Positions 8,308 to 17,748 of a stretch of DNA of 61,197 bases are shown one piece after another. The first letter of the stretch is position 1. Each line of letters begins with the position of its first letter. The notes under the pieces are model-generated. The model was not told the DNA's origin and ran no database searches. It saw only the letters and a list, made by a program, of their open reading frames with translations. The position numbers and the translations under genes were made by a program. This stretch comes from an uncultured Eubacteriales bacterium (lineage in GTDB: Bacteria > Bacillota > Clostridia > Oscillospirales > CAG-272), in contig UQNQ01000009.1 in the NCBI GenBank assembly GCA_900542425.1, positions 1-61,197 of the forward strand. Reading direction: 5' to 3'.

Positions 8308-9735
8308 ATGGAACGGAATCGATATGAAAGCGCGTTTTCGGGACGTTACGCCAGTGCGGAAATGCAATACCTTTTCTCTCAGGATATGAAATTTACAACA
8401 TGGAGACGGCTTTGGATTTCTCTTGCAAAAGCAGAAAAAGCACTGGGGCTCGATATTACAGACGAACAAATCGAGGAACTGGAAGCACATAAAGAAGACA
8501 TCAATTACGACGCAGCGGAAAATTACGAAAAAAAGCTGCGTCATGACGTAATGGCTCATATTCATGCATATGGAGATCAATGTCCGAAAGCACGCGCCAT
8601 TATCCATCTCGGAGCGACCTCCTGCTATGTCGGCGACAACACCGATATGATCATCATGAAAAAAGCGCTTGCCCTCCTACGGGAGAAACTGCTTGCTGTC
8701 ATTGAAAATCTCCGTGCGTTCGCCGATACCTATAAGGCGATGCCTGCGCTCGCTTATACGCATCTTCAGCCGGCACAACTGACAACGGTCGGTAAGCGCG
8801 CCTGTCTCTGGCTCTATGAGCTGACGCTTGACCTTCATGATCTTGATTATCTGTCGGATTCCCTTGCCCTGCTGGGACAAAAAGGCACAACAGGCACACA
8901 GGCAAGCTTTGTAGAGCTTTTCGAAGGCGACACCGAAAAAATCGACCGGCTGGAAGCAATGATTGCCGCTGATTTCGGCTTTGATAAGGTTGTTCCGGTC
9001 TCCGGACAGACCTATTCGCGCAAATTTGACAGCCGTGTTGTCAACGTACTTTCCGGCATTGCGCAGAGCGCCTATAAGTTTGCCAACGACATGCGCATTC
9101 TGCAATCCTTCAAAGAAATGGAAGAACCTTTTGAGAAAAATCAGATCGGGTCTTCCGCCATGCCGTACAAACGCAATCCAATGAGAAGCGAGCGTATCTG
9201 TGCATTGGCAAGATATGTAATATCCGATGCCGTGAATCCCGCGATTACCGCATCGACACAGTGGTTTGAACGTACGCTCGACGATTCCGCAAACAAACGG
9301 ATCGCCATAAGCGAAGCTTTTCTTGCCGTCGATGCGATTCTGAATCTTTATATCAACGTGACCTCAGGCCTTGTCGTCTATCCCAAAGTCATTGAAGCGC
9401 GCGTCATGAGAGAGCTACCGTTCATTGCAAGCGAAAACATTATGATGGATCTTGTCAAAAAAGGCGGCGACCGTCAGGAAATTCACGAAAAAATCCGGGT
9501 TCATTCCATCGCCGCCGGAAAGCGTGTCAAAGAAGAGGGCCTTGAAAACGACATGCTGGAACGTATCTGTGCCGATCCGTCATTGGATATTACCATGGAG
9601 GAACTGAAAAATATCCTTGTTCCGTCAAAATACATAGGGCGCTGCGTTGAGCAGGTGGAACGGTTCTTAAAAAACGATGTCGCTCCTCTCCTCGCGGACG
9701 GGAATCATACGATGAAAGTAGAACTTTCGGTCTAA
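8308..9735 (+). CDS. purB: Adenylosuccinate lyase
   Basis: Catalyses two steps of purine synthesis: release of fumarate from SAICAR and from adenylosuccinate. It is a 475-residue member of the aspartase/fumarase superfamily with the signature GSSAMPYKRNPMRSE in the flexible catalytic loop. The conserved THLQPAQ histidine region and the GTTGTQASF loop are also present. GGAGG precedes the ATG. It sits inside a housekeeping run and is not near other pur genes in this window. Confidence 0.96.
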   Translation: MERNRYESAFSGRYASAEMQYLFSQDMKFTTWRRLWISLAKAEKALGLDITDEQIEELEAHKEDINYDAAENYEKKLRHDVMAHIHAYGDQCPKARAIIHLGATSCYVGDNTDMIIMKKALALLREKLLAVIENLRAFADTYKAMPALAYTHLQPAQLTTVGKRACLWLYELTLDLHDLDYLSDSLALLGQKGTTGTQASFVELFEGDTEKIDRLEAMIAADFGFDKVVPVSGQTYSRKFDSRVVNVLSGIAQSAYKFANDMRILQSFKEMEEPFEKNQIGSSAMPYKRNPMRSERICALARYVISDAVNPAITASTQWFERTLDDSANKRIAISEAFLAVDAILNLYINVTSGLVVYPKVIEARVMRELPFIASENIMMDLVKKGGDRQEIHEKIRVHSIAAGKRVKEEGLENDMLERICADPSLDITMEELKNILVPSKYIGRCVEQVERFLKNDVAPLLADGNHTMKVELSV

Positions 9736-9818
9736 AAACAACGGAATTTCAAAAAAACGGCAGTTTATCCTACCCGAAACTGATATAGCCGCCATCCGGC
9801 GGCAGAACGGAGTTATCT

Positions 9819-10835
9819 ATGAAAATAACCGTACTCGCGGGAGGATTCTCTCCGGAACGCGACGTTTCCTTGCTTTCCGGCGCACTCATTGCCAATTCCC
9901 TTTGCCGCAGCGGACATACTGTCGCGCTTGCGGATGTATTTCGTCCCTATGAGGGACCCGTCACCGACGACGCCTTTACGTCAGACGGAAATTTTATGTA
10001 TACGATTCCCAAGGAGCCTCCGGATATGGAAAAGCTTCGCTCACAGGTTCCGGGGAAGGCGCTCATCGGAGATAATATCCTTGCGCTTTGCCGTATTTCC
10101 GATGTCGTATTTCTCGCTCTCCATGGCGGAATGGGTGAGGACGGCAGAATTCAGGCAGTACTCTCCTCTCTCGGGATTCCTTATACGGGCAGTGATTTTG
10201 CCGCCTGTCTGACTGCGATGGATAAGTCTCTCTCCAAACTGCTTTTCCGCGCACACGGAATCCCAACGGCGGATTTTATCATTCTGAAAAAGGGTGAGAT
10301 GCCGCAGAAAAAAATCCCTCTGCCATGCGTTGTCAAGCCTTGTTCCTGCGGTTCTTCCGTCGGCGTATCCATGGTAAATACAGAGGAAGAACTTGCAAAT
10401 GCACTCGCTTTTGCATACAAATACGAAGAAAAAATTCTCATTGAAGATAAAATCGACGGCAGAGAATTTTCCGTCGGTGTTTTGGGTGGACGCGCATTGC
10501 CCGCCATTGAAATCCGTCCCAAAGAGGGGTTCTATGACTACGAACGGAAATATCAGTCCGGCATGACAGAGGAAATTTGTCCTGCAGACCTGTCAGAACG
10601 AGAAGCGGAAGTGCTTGGTGCCCTTGCTCTGAAAGTCCATCGGGTCTTGGGACTCGGCAGTTACAGCAGAATCGACTTTATCAGAGAAGAAAAAACAGGA
10701 AGATTCGTTTGTCTGGAGGCAAACACACTGCCGGGGATGACGCCGATCAGCCTGCTTCCTCAAGAAGCAGCGGCAGCAGGAATCGGCTATGACGAGCTTT
10801 GTCTTATCATTGCCGAGGCAGCCGTCAAACAATAA
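9819..10835 (+). CDS. ddl: D-alanine--D-alanine ligase
   Basis: ATP-grasp ligase that makes the D-Ala-D-Ala dipeptide of peptidoglycan. The N-terminal LAGGFSPERDVS motif, the ALHGGMGEDG loop, the ATP-grasp core (CVVKPCSCGSSVGVS) and the C-terminal metal-binding EANTLPGMTP segment are all recognisable. The length (338 residues) is normal for the family. The 83-bp gap from purB contains only a small GC-rich hairpin and the GAACGGAG ribosome binding site. The residues that separate D-Ala-D-Ala from D-Ala-D-Lac ligases were not resolved, so specificity is by family default. Confidence 0.93.
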   Translation: MKITVLAGGFSPERDVSLLSGALIANSLCRSGHTVALADVFRPYEGPVTDDAFTSDGNFMYTIPKEPPDMEKLRSQVPGKALIGDNILALCRISDVVFLALHGGMGEDGRIQAVLSSLGIPYTGSDFAACLTAMDKSLSKLLFRAHGIPTADFIILKKGEMPQKKIPLPCVVKPCSCGSSVGVSMVNTEEELANALAFAYKYEEKILIEDKIDGREFSVGVLGGRALPAIEIRPKEGFYDYERKYQSGMTEEICPADLSEREAEVLGALALKVHRVLGLGSYSRIDFIREEKTGRFVCLEANTLPGMTPISLLPQEAAAAGIGYDELCLIIAEAAVKQ

Positions 10836-10877
10836 AAAGCGGCAGAACGCTTCTTGCGGATGCCGGGAAAGGTTTTT

Positions 10878-11693
10878 ATGAAAGCGATTATCGGAATTGA
10901 TGTCGGAGGAAGCACGACAAAAATTGTCGGATTTAGAGAGGACGTCATGATTTCCCCTCAGTTTGTGCAGGCTACAGACCCGCTTACCTCTCTCTACGGT
11001 GCATTCGGAAAATTCACCTCAGAAAACGGAATTGAACTGTCGGGAATCGAAAAAGTCATTTTAACGGGAGTAGGATCCTCCTATGTAACAAAGCCGCTTT
11101 ACGGACTTGTCTGCGAAAATGCCAATGAATTTGAGTGTGTCGGGCGCGGAGGGCTTTTTTTGTCCGGACTTTCCGAGGCGATTGTCATCAGCATGGGTAC
11201 CGGCACAGCCGTTGTCCATGCAAGACGCGACGGTTATATGAATTATCTTGGCGGTACCGGAGTCGGCGGCGGTACTCTTATCGGTTTATCAAAAAAAATG
11301 CTTGGAATTGAGCGGATTGACCATATCGTGGAGCTTGCAAAGGACGGTTCACTGGAAAACGTCGATTTGAGGATCGGCGATATTTCGGGAAAAAAATCCG
11401 CGCTTTCCCTGCCCGAAAATATGACTGCCTCTAATTTCGGCAAGCTTTCCGATATCGCCTCTGCGGGCGATATTGCGCTTGCCATCATCAATATGGTTTT
11501 TGAAACTGCCGGAATGCTTGGAATTTTTGCGGCAAGAGATAAAGGGCTGCACGACATCGTTCTTACCGGAAATCTCACGACGATTCATCAGGCAAAGGAA
11601 ATTTTTGCATCGCTCAATTCTATTTTCGATATCCATTTTACCATACCGGAAAACGCTCAATTTGCTACGGCAATCGGCGCCGCCTTGGCTTAA
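10878..11693 (+). CDS. coaW: Type II pantothenate kinase
   Basis: Phosphorylates pantothenate in the first step of coenzyme A synthesis. It is an ASKHA-fold kinase of about 271 residues. The phosphate-binding motif GIDVGGSTTK lies at the N terminus, followed by ISMGTGTAVV and the glycine-rich GGTGVGGGTLIGL. Type II enzymes (Staphylococcus and eukaryotic style) are resistant to CoA feedback and accept pantetheine-type analogues (family knowledge). The frame opens at a TTG at 10854, but AAAGG five bases before the ATG at 10878 supports the shorter form. It is the last gene of the asnS-led run. Confidence 0.9.
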   Translation: MKAIIGIDVGGSTTKIVGFREDVMISPQFVQATDPLTSLYGAFGKFTSENGIELSGIEKVILTGVGSSYVTKPLYGLVCENANEFECVGRGGLFLSGLSEAIVISMGTGTAVVHARRDGYMNYLGGTGVGGGTLIGLSKKMLGIERIDHIVELAKDGSLENVDLRIGDISGKKSALSLPENMTASNFGKLSDIASAGDIALAIINMVFETAGMLGIFAARDKGLHDIVLTGNLTTIHQAKEIFASLNSIFDIHFTIPENAQFATAIGAALA

Positions 11694-11737
11694 TAAAGAA
11701 ATTTTTCCTTCTTATATTTACAAAAATTTTGAAAATC

Positions 11738-11766
11738 TTGACTTTACATTGGAAATCATATATATT
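11738..11766 (+). promoter_or_regulatory. Promoter of the membrane-protein gene
   Basis: TTGACT, 17-bp spacer, TATATT, about 40 bp before the TTG start of the next gene. Confidence 0.6.
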
Positions 11767-11807
11767 ATAATGAAAAAGGAAGATGATTGTTTCCGGGAGG
11801 TGATTTT

Positions 11808-12773
11808 TTGGCGGAGAATTACAACGATTACGGTGATTATTCGGAAGAACTTGTCTATCAAAGTAAATCAAAGCTCGGAAAATTCTTCAGCTTCCGAACG
11901 TTAAAAAGGATTTTAAAAGCGCTGTTTGCCCTTTTGATTCTGTTTGTCTATGGTATTCTTTTTTTCAGGCTTTGCACAGGAAGTCCACCGAAAAGCCTGT
12001 CAAAGCTGATTTGGACAGAAAAAATGGTAGAAGCCTATACGGCATCCGGCGGAAATCTCACCGTCTATTCACAGGAGCCCGTCGAGAATGTTGCGAGGGA
12101 CGGTTATTTTGGAATATATGACATTCGTTATATCCCTCAGACCAAAGAGATTCAACTGACCATACGCTACAATAACAGCGTAAAAGAAAAGCTGTATGAC
12201 GAGCTGTACGAAGAAGAAACGGAAAAAAGAAGAGCAGAGATTCAAACAAAGCTGAAAGAAGAAAATCCGGATGCTTCCGATGCGGTTTTGGCACCGCTGA
12301 TTGAAGCGGAGCTGGAATCAAATCTTCAGCAAAATCCGATTGCAATTGAACTTTCCGAGCAGCCCTTTTCTTTTATTCTGCGCGACAACTACGGAAATGT
12401 TTATACCAGCTATCAGTATCTTTCTGATGAAAAAACGGTTTACCAATATCTGCGCGTATCATTTGACGGCGTAGATCTGTTTGGTGGAAAGCAGCAGCCG
12501 CCATCTCACGAGTATCCAAGTCCGGATACGGAAAATCCGGTCTATATCTATAAAGGTGCAAACAAAGCGCAGAGCAGCGAAATCACGTATCTTTATCTTG
12601 ATATGTATTATGAAAACGATGTGAATTTCAACAGTGAAACATTCGCATATCCGCTTCTCGTTTACAAAAGCACTTCGGAACTCGAAAATTATCCGTATAC
12701 AAAAGAATTTTCTTCAACGGTGACCGAAGGTTTAACTTACGTTAACGTGAAGGAGACAGAAAACAAAAATTAA
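11808..12773 (+). CDS. Membrane-anchored protein of unknown function
   Basis: I do not recognise a family beyond hypothetical proteins of Clostridia. About 40 basic, Tyr-rich residues are followed by one transmembrane helix (ALFALLILFVYGILFF, about residues 42-60) and an extracellular part of about 255 residues. That part contains a charged, probably helical segment (KEKLYDELYEEETEKRRAEIQTK) between two beta-rich sections. The start was set at a TTG because GGGAGGTGA precedes it by seven bases; an in-frame TTG at 11787 lacks such a site. The gene has its own promoter and is followed within five bases by the RNase P RNA gene. Confidence 0.75.
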   Translation: MAENYNDYGDYSEELVYQSKSKLGKFFSFRTLKRILKALFALLILFVYGILFFRLCTGSPPKSLSKLIWTEKMVEAYTASGGNLTVYSQEPVENVARDGYFGIYDIRYIPQTKEIQLTIRYNNSVKEKLYDELYEEETEKRRAEIQTKLKEENPDASDAVLAPLIEAELESNLQQNPIAIELSEQPFSFILRDNYGNVYTSYQYLSDEKTVYQYLRVSFDGVDLFGGKQQPPSHEYPSPDTENPVYIYKGANKAQSSEITYLYLDMYYENDVNFNSETFAYPLLVYKSTSELENYPYTKEFSSTVTEGLTYVNVKETENKN

Positions 12774-12777
12774 GTAA

Positions 12778-13145
12778 CAGCCGACCGTACCGAACAATCG
12801 CGTGATATGTTGCCGAAAGGTATTATCATGAGGAAAGTCCGGGCTTCACAGGGCAGGATAACGGATAACGTCCGCCGGAGGCGACTCCCGGGAAAGTGCA
12901 ACAGAAAGAAACCGCCGCGCAAGCGGTAAGGATGGAAAGGCGAGGTAAGAGCTCACCGACATGCGGGTAACCGCATGTGCCATGTAAACCCTATCCGAAG
13001 CAACACCCCGCAGATTTTGGCTTGCCCGGCCGAGCATCTGCTCTATGCGAGGTGGCAGCAGATTTTTTCTGCGAGCCGTATGGCAACATACGGCAAAGAT
13101 AGATGATTGTTCTCGACAGAACCCGGCTTACAGGGCGGTCGGCTG
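12778..13145 (+). ncRNA. rnpB: RNase P RNA (bacterial class A)
   Basis: The catalytic RNA that trims the 5' leader of precursor tRNAs. The 5' conserved region GAGGAAAGTCCGGGCT and the 3' conserved region GACAGAACCCGGCTTACAG are both present. The P1 helix is formed by CAGCCGACCG at the 5' end and CGGTCGGCTG at the 3' end, which fixes both boundaries. The internal AAACCCTATCCGAAGCAA segment also fits. Reading frames over this stretch are spurious. Confidence 0.97.
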
Positions 13146-13150
13146 AAACA

Positions 13151-13186
13151 AAAGAAACAACGGCGGAATTCCGCCGTTGTTTCTTT
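13151..13186 (+). terminator. Bidirectional terminator after rnpB
   Basis: AAAGAAACAACGGCGG pairs with CCGCCGTTGTTTCTTT around AATT, between convergent rnpB and the ABC exporter genes. Confidence 0.92.
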
Positions 13187-13224
13187 TGTTTTTATAGAAG
13201 AATTTGGGCTGTTCTCTTCTCGCT

Positions 13225-15018
13225 TTACGAAGCCTTTTCAAACTGGCTGTTGTAAAGCTCCGCATAAAAGCCGCCTTTCTGTATCAGTTCTTCATGATTT
13301 CCGCTTTCAATAATATTGCCATCTTTCATCACAAGAATTTTATCTGCATTCCGGATCGTGGAAAGCCTATGTGCAATGACAAAAGAGGTCCGGCCTTCCG
13401 TCATCCGATCCATTGCATTCTGAATCAGGACCTCCGTCCGCGTATCAACTGAGCTTGTCGCTTCATCCAAAATAATCATCGGAGCGTTTTCAATCATCGC
13501 GCGAGCAATGGTCAATAACTGTTTTTGTCCGGCAGAAAGATTCATTTTATCATCAATCATGGTATCATAGCCATGAGGAAGAGTCTTAATAAAATGATGC
13601 AGTCCAACCGCACGGCACGCGGCCTCCACTTGCTCTTCCGAAATATTTTCCTTTCCGTATACGACATTCTCACGGATTGTCCCCTCAAACAGCCAAGTAT
13701 CCTGCAAAACCATTCCGAAGAGGTCGTGGACATTTTCTCTTGTTAGTTCGCTGATCGGGACCCCGTCAATTTTGATGCATCCGCTGTTTACATCATAAAA
13801 TTTCATCAACAAATTGACCATTGTCGTTTTTCCGGCACCGGTCGGACCTACAATCGCGACCTTTTGACCGGGATAAATATGCTCGGAAAAATCATGAATA
13901 ATAATTTTATCGCTGTCATATCCAAACGATACATGCTCAAATTCGACTTCACCCCTCACATCTTTCAGCACTTTTGTTTTATCCGATTCATCCGGCATTT
14001 CTTCTGCCTCAAGAAATTCAAATACACGACCTGCCGCCGCCGCGGTGGACTGCAAGCTTGTCATTGCCTGTGCAATTTGAGAAAGAGGGCTTGAAAACAG
14101 TCTGACATATATCATAAACGCGACAATAACACCAAAATCAATGGCTCCGTTCATGGCAAGAGTAGCACCCACAACACAGACCGCCACATACCCGAAATTT
14201 CCGATAAAGCTCATGACCGGCATCATAAGTCCCGAAAGAAACTGAGATTTCCAATTGCATTCATACAGCTTTTCATTGAGCTGATTGAATTTTTTGCTCT
14301 GCTGCGCTTCTGCATTATAAAGGCGGACGATATTATGACCGGAATAAACCTCTTCTATATGCCCATTGATTTTACCAAGCCATTCCTGTCGTGCGGTAAA
14401 ATATTTCTGAGAACTTTTTGTTACAATCATCACAAACGCAAAACCTATCAGAGAGGCAGCAATGGCGGTGATTGCCATAACCCAGTTGGTTTGAAACATC
14501 ATAACGAGGCACCCGATAAAGAGAGCCGCCGCAGAAACCATTTGAACCACGCTTCGCTGCAAAGTATCGCTGATGGTATCTACATCGTTTGTAACACGGG
14601 ACAGTACATCCCCAAAGCTTGTTTTATTGTAATAATCAATAGGAAGCCGGTTGATTTTTCTTGAAATTGACCCGCGAAGCTTTTTGGAAACCGTCTGATT
14701 GACCGTGGTCATAACAAGTCCCTGTGTCAGGCTGAGAAGTCCGCTTATCGCGTAGAAAGCCACCAAGGTATAGCAAATCGTTAAAACTGCGTCAAAATCG
14801 ATACCGGAAACAAAGCCTTCCATAATCAGATTAGTCAAATCGCTGACCTTATCCGGACCAATAACCGTAAATACAGCACTGCCGACAGCACACAACATAG
14901 CAACAAGAATCGCCGGAATATACGGACGGCAGAAAGAAATCAGTTTTTTGATAGATCCCCTGAAATTCACAGGTTTTTCCGGCACTCCCTGCCTCATAGA
15001 ATTCATTCCTCTGTTCAT
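13225..15018 (-). CDS. ABC exporter half-transporter, canonical-site subunit
   Basis: A 597-residue fused membrane/ATPase half-transporter of the multidrug/lipid exporter type. Six transmembrane helices occupy about residues 35-335 and the nucleotide-binding domain about 360-590. The Walker A motif is GPTGAGKTT, Walker B is MIILDEATSS with the catalytic Glu, and the H-loop is IAHRLST. Its signature motif reads LSAGQ rather than LSGGQ. Together with the Asp-for-Glu and Gln-for-His changes in the partner, this fits a heterodimeric exporter of the BmrCD/TM287-288 kind with one degenerate ATP site. It overlaps the upstream partner gene by four bases (ATGA). The cargo is unknown; drug or peptide export under MarR control is likely. 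Confidence 0.93.
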   Translation of the reverse strand: MNRGMNSMRQGVPEKPVNFRGSIKKLISFCRPYIPAILVAMLCAVGSAVFTVIGPDKVSDLTNLIMEGFVSGIDFDAVLTICYTLVAFYAISGLLSLTQGLVMTTVNQTVSKKLRGSISRKINRLPIDYYNKTSFGDVLSRVTNDVDTISDTLQRSVVQMVSAAALFIGCLVMMFQTNWVMAITAIAASLIGFAFVMIVTKSSQKYFTARQEWLGKINGHIEEVYSGHNIVRLYNAEAQQSKKFNQLNEKLYECNWKSQFLSGLMMPVMSFIGNFGYVAVCVVGATLAMNGAIDFGVIVAFMIYVRLFSSPLSQIAQAMTSLQSTAAAAGRVFEFLEAEEMPDESDKTKVLKDVRGEVEFEHVSFGYDSDKIIIHDFSEHIYPGQKVAIVGPTGAGKTTMVNLLMKFYDVNSGCIKIDGVPISELTRENVHDLFGMVLQDTWLFEGTIRENVVYGKENISEEQVEAACRAVGLHHFIKTLPHGYDTMIDDKMNLSAGQKQLLTIARAMIENAPMIILDEATSSVDTRTEVLIQNAMDRMTEGRTSFVIAHRLSTIRNADKILVMKDGNIIESGNHEELIQKGGFYAELYNSQFEKAS

Positions 15019-16778
15019 GCTCCGAGTTCCTCCTTTGAAAGCTGCGACAAAGCAATTTCCCGATATACCTCACAGGATGTCATAAGCTCGTCATGTGTTC
15101 CGATTCCAACCGCGCATCCGTCATCAATGACAATAATCCTATCAGCATCTTTGATGGTACCGATTCTTTGTGCGACAATAAGACTTGTCACGCCCGACGT
15201 CTCTTTTTTCAATGCGGAACGCAAGGCACGATCGGTTTTATAATCAAGTGCTGAAAAAGAATCGTCAAATATATAGATTTCAGGTTTGCGGCAGATCGCT
15301 CTTGCAATCGATAACCGTTGTTTTTGTCCGCCGGAAAAATTTGCACCGCCTTGCGCTACGGCGCCCTCATATTTCCCCTCAAGATTCTCTACAAAATCTG
15401 CGCTTTGTGCTGTGCGGACTGCCATCGCAATTTCATCTTCTCCTGCCGGCTGTTTTCCATTATCGCCGAACGCGACGTTGGAGGATACCGTGCCGGAAAA
15501 AAGCATTGCTTTTTGCGGGACATATCCAAGCTTGTTGTAAAGATCTTTCAATCGATAATCTTTTACATTGATTCCGTCGACAAGGACTTCTCCCTCGGTC
15601 GCATCGTAAAATCTCGCAACCAAATTGACAATCGTGCTTTTTCCGCTTCCAGTAGCACCAATAAAGGCAACGGTTTCGCCCTTATGAGCTTTGAAATTAA
15701 TATCATGAAGCACATACTCATCGGCATCCGGATATTTGAAGCTGACGTGACGGAACTCAACCTCCCCGCAAAGAGTTGTCTCCTCAGGTGAAGCCTTTCC
15801 ATCCACAATTTTCGGCTTTGTATCCAGTACCTCTTCAATACGCCTTGCTGAAACAGAAGCTCTCGGAAGCATGATAAAAATCATCGTCAGCATCATGAAT
15901 GCCATAATAACCTGCATAGCATAAGATGAAAAAACCACCATGTTAGAAAAAATCGAAAGCTTTTCGGATGCAGCTGCAGCATGGATCAGATATGCGCCGA
16001 TCCAATAAATCCCGAGTGTGATCCCGTTCATGATGAGGCTCATCATGGGGTTCATCACCTGCATTGCTCTTTGTGCCTTCAAATAGGTACCTGTCAGTTC
16101 TTCATTTGCCGCGTCAAATTTTTTCTCCTGATAAGCTTCCGCATTGTACGCACGTACAACCCGAAGTCCGGTCAAATTTTCTCTGGCCACACGGTTCAGA
16201 TTGTCCGTCAAGCCCTGAATCCGTTTAAACTTCGGAACCGCATAGAACATAATGAAAAGGATGGTGGCAACCAGCACGATGACAGCACCTGCCGTAAGAA
16301 TCGACCATTGCCAGGTGCCTTTGTTTTGTATTTTTATAATTGCCATCACCGCCATAATCGGCGCTTTGACAATCATCTGAAGTCCCATTGCCACAATCAT
16401 TTGAATTTGTGTAATATCATTCGTGGAACGTGTAATTAAGCTGTCTGTCGAAAAGCTTCCGATTTCTTCCATGGAGAAAGATTCTACTTTCTCAAAAATT
16501 TCAGAACGCAACCGTTTCGAAAGATTTGCCGCAATCTGCGCGGCAAAATATCCGACAATCACGGAGGTGAGAAGGCTTCCTAACGCACATAACAACATTT
16601 TTCCGCCGGCAGAATAAATTTCCGACATCTGACTGCCCTCTGTTTGTATCAGCTCCGTAATTTCCGTCATATATTCGGGCAGCCGAAGATCCAGCCAGAC
16701 CTGTGCTACAATAAAGAGAACACTGATGATGACAAAGCACCATTCTTTTGTTCTCAAGTGTCCGAAAATTCTTATCAT
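15015..16778 (-). CDS. ABC exporter half-transporter, degenerate-site subunit
   Basis: A 587-residue half-transporter: six transmembrane helices at about 15-320, then an ATPase domain with Walker A GATGSGKST and signature FSGGQ. The Walker B end is IFDDSFSALD, where the catalytic Glu is replaced by Asp, and the switch is VAQR, where the H-loop His is replaced by Gln. These are hallmarks of the non-hydrolysing site in heterodimeric ABC exporters (family knowledge), so the protein is expected to act only with the downstream subunit. Its start codon overlaps the end of the marR-type gene by four bases and it ends overlapping the next subunit, giving a tightly coupled three-gene operon. Confidence 0.93.
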   Translation of the reverse strand: MIRIFGHLRTKEWCFVIISVLFIVAQVWLDLRLPEYMTEITELIQTEGSQMSEIYSAGGKMLLCALGSLLTSVIVGYFAAQIAANLSKRLRSEIFEKVESFSMEEIGSFSTDSLITRSTNDITQIQMIVAMGLQMIVKAPIMAVMAIIKIQNKGTWQWSILTAGAVIVLVATILFIMFYAVPKFKRIQGLTDNLNRVARENLTGLRVVRAYNAEAYQEKKFDAANEELTGTYLKAQRAMQVMNPMMSLIMNGITLGIYWIGAYLIHAAAASEKLSIFSNMVVFSSYAMQVIMAFMMLTMIFIMLPRASVSARRIEEVLDTKPKIVDGKASPEETTLCGEVEFRHVSFKYPDADEYVLHDINFKAHKGETVAFIGATGSGKSTIVNLVARFYDATEGEVLVDGINVKDYRLKDLYNKLGYVPQKAMLFSGTVSSNVAFGDNGKQPAGEDEIAMAVRTAQSADFVENLEGKYEGAVAQGGANFSGGQKQRLSIARAICRKPEIYIFDDSFSALDYKTDRALRSALKKETSGVTSLIVAQRIGTIKDADRIIVIDDGCAVGIGTHDELMTSCEVYREIALSQLSKEELGA

Positions 16779-17254
16779 TCCTGTTTGCTTCCTTTCTGTA
16801 ATGATGCGGGACGGTCAAAATTCTCTTCTGTTCGCGTTTCTTCGGTGATGCAATCCAAAAGTTTTTTTGTAATGCGTACGTATTCCATCGCATCCCGCTC
16901 GCCAAGAGAGGAAAGTGCCGCGGCAACCGTTGCCAGAACAAAAGATTTATGTTCGCCCAAATACGACGCACCTTTCTGCGTTAAAGTTACGCCGCGCTTT
17001 CTTTTATCGGAGCCATCCTGGGTACGGACAATTAAGCCTTTTAATTCCAATGTCGCAAGTAGCTTTGCCATACGCGCTGTACTGACATTCATTTCCGAGC
17101 TGATCTGCCCCGGCGTCACTGCCCCGTTTTTAGAAAGATAATCCAGTACGAACATCTCCCCGCGAACGAACCGATCCGTATTTTTCCGCATCGGGATTTG
17201 CAACATTTGCTTTAAATTTTCCAAGAACTCCTCCGCCAAGCACTCATAATCCAT
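16775..17254 (-). CDS. MarR-family transcriptional regulator
   Basis: A 159-residue winged-helix regulator. The HTH core (GAVTPGQISSEMNVSTARMAKLLATLE) and the wing (TQDGSDKRKRGVTLTQKG) are typical of MarR. MarR proteins are dimers that repress neighbouring exporter genes until a small ligand binds. It is the first gene of an operon with two ABC half-transporters, and the promoter upstream carries a palindrome at the expected transcription start, consistent with autorepression (inference). GGGAG lies a few bases before the ATG. The C terminus is extended by a polar tail. Confidence 0.92.
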   Translation of the reverse strand: MDYECLAEEFLENLKQMLQIPMRKNTDRFVRGEMFVLDYLSKNGAVTPGQISSEMNVSTARMAKLLATLELKGLIVRTQDGSDKRKRGVTLTQKGASYLGEHKSFVLATVAAALSSLGERDAMEYVRITKKLLDCITEETRTEENFDRPASLQKGSKQE

Positions 17255-17297
17255 AAAATCCGTTCTCCCTCATGATTCGAGCCTACGCATCATTTTA

Positions 17298-17341
17298 CTA
17301 ACACTGTTAGCAATTCTATAGAAAAAAGAGATTTTTGTCAA
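17298..17341 (-). promoter_or_regulatory. Promoter and probable MarR operator
   Basis: On the minus strand TTGACA (17341-17336), a 17-bp spacer and TAGAAT (17318-17313) form a consensus promoter. Just downstream, over the expected transcription start, lies the perfect palindrome CTAACA-C-TGTTAG (17298-17310), a good candidate for the repressor site. Confidence 0.75.
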
Positions 17342-17479
17342 TAGACTTCACGAAAAGTTTTACTTTCTATTACACTTTATACAAGATTTCCGAAAACATA
17401 GACCACGACTTGGAACGGTCTTGCCTATTTTCGGTTTTATACTGAAAAAATTTAGAGGAGGCTTTCCCACCAGGGAATT

Positions 17480-17509
17480 AAACAGACCCCTGAAGAAACG
17501 TCTGTTTTT
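17480..17509 (+). terminator. Terminator-like hairpin
   Basis: AAACAGAC and GTCTGTTT flank a 12-base loop and are followed by TT. No forward-strand gene precedes it, so its role is unclear; a short RNA is possible. Confidence 0.4.
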
Positions 17510-17655
17510 GGCGTTTTCTGAAACGACAGAGAGAATTTTATACCCTAACATTCAAAATGTTTTGTAAAGAATTCCTTTGATATCAGAGATTGCCGTCGCT
17601 CAGAACTTTTTCTTATTCTTTGTGAGCATTTGACTTTTCTCTGTTTTCAGACTAA

Positions 17656-17689
17656 AAAGCCGCGGAATTCATAAGAATTCCGCGGCTTT
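17656..17689 (-). terminator. Terminator of the cupin gene
   Basis: AAAGCCGCGGAATTC pairs perfectly with GAATTCCGCGGCTTT around ATAA; it can act in both directions. Confidence 0.88.
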
Positions 17690-17748
17690 AAACGATATTT
17701 TCTTACGGATGTTTTCGGCAAAAAGTTACTTGCCATCCGTTATTTTTC

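Larger units (their letters stand above)
17255..17748. other. 494-bp region without a supported gene
   Basis: It contains the MarR promoter, a terminator-like hairpin at 17480-17509 and the cupin terminator at 17656-17689. A 63-codon reverse frame (17360-17551) lacks a convincing ribosome binding site and crosses the hairpin, so it is not called. Confidence 0.6.

Noticed and set aside
12846..13037. Reverse-strand frame of 63 codons
   Set aside because: It lies wholly inside the RNase P RNA gene.
17360..17551. 63-codon reverse frame between marR and the cupin gene
   Set aside because: No ribosome binding site, crosses a hairpin, composition unlike coding DNA. It could be part of a repeat.
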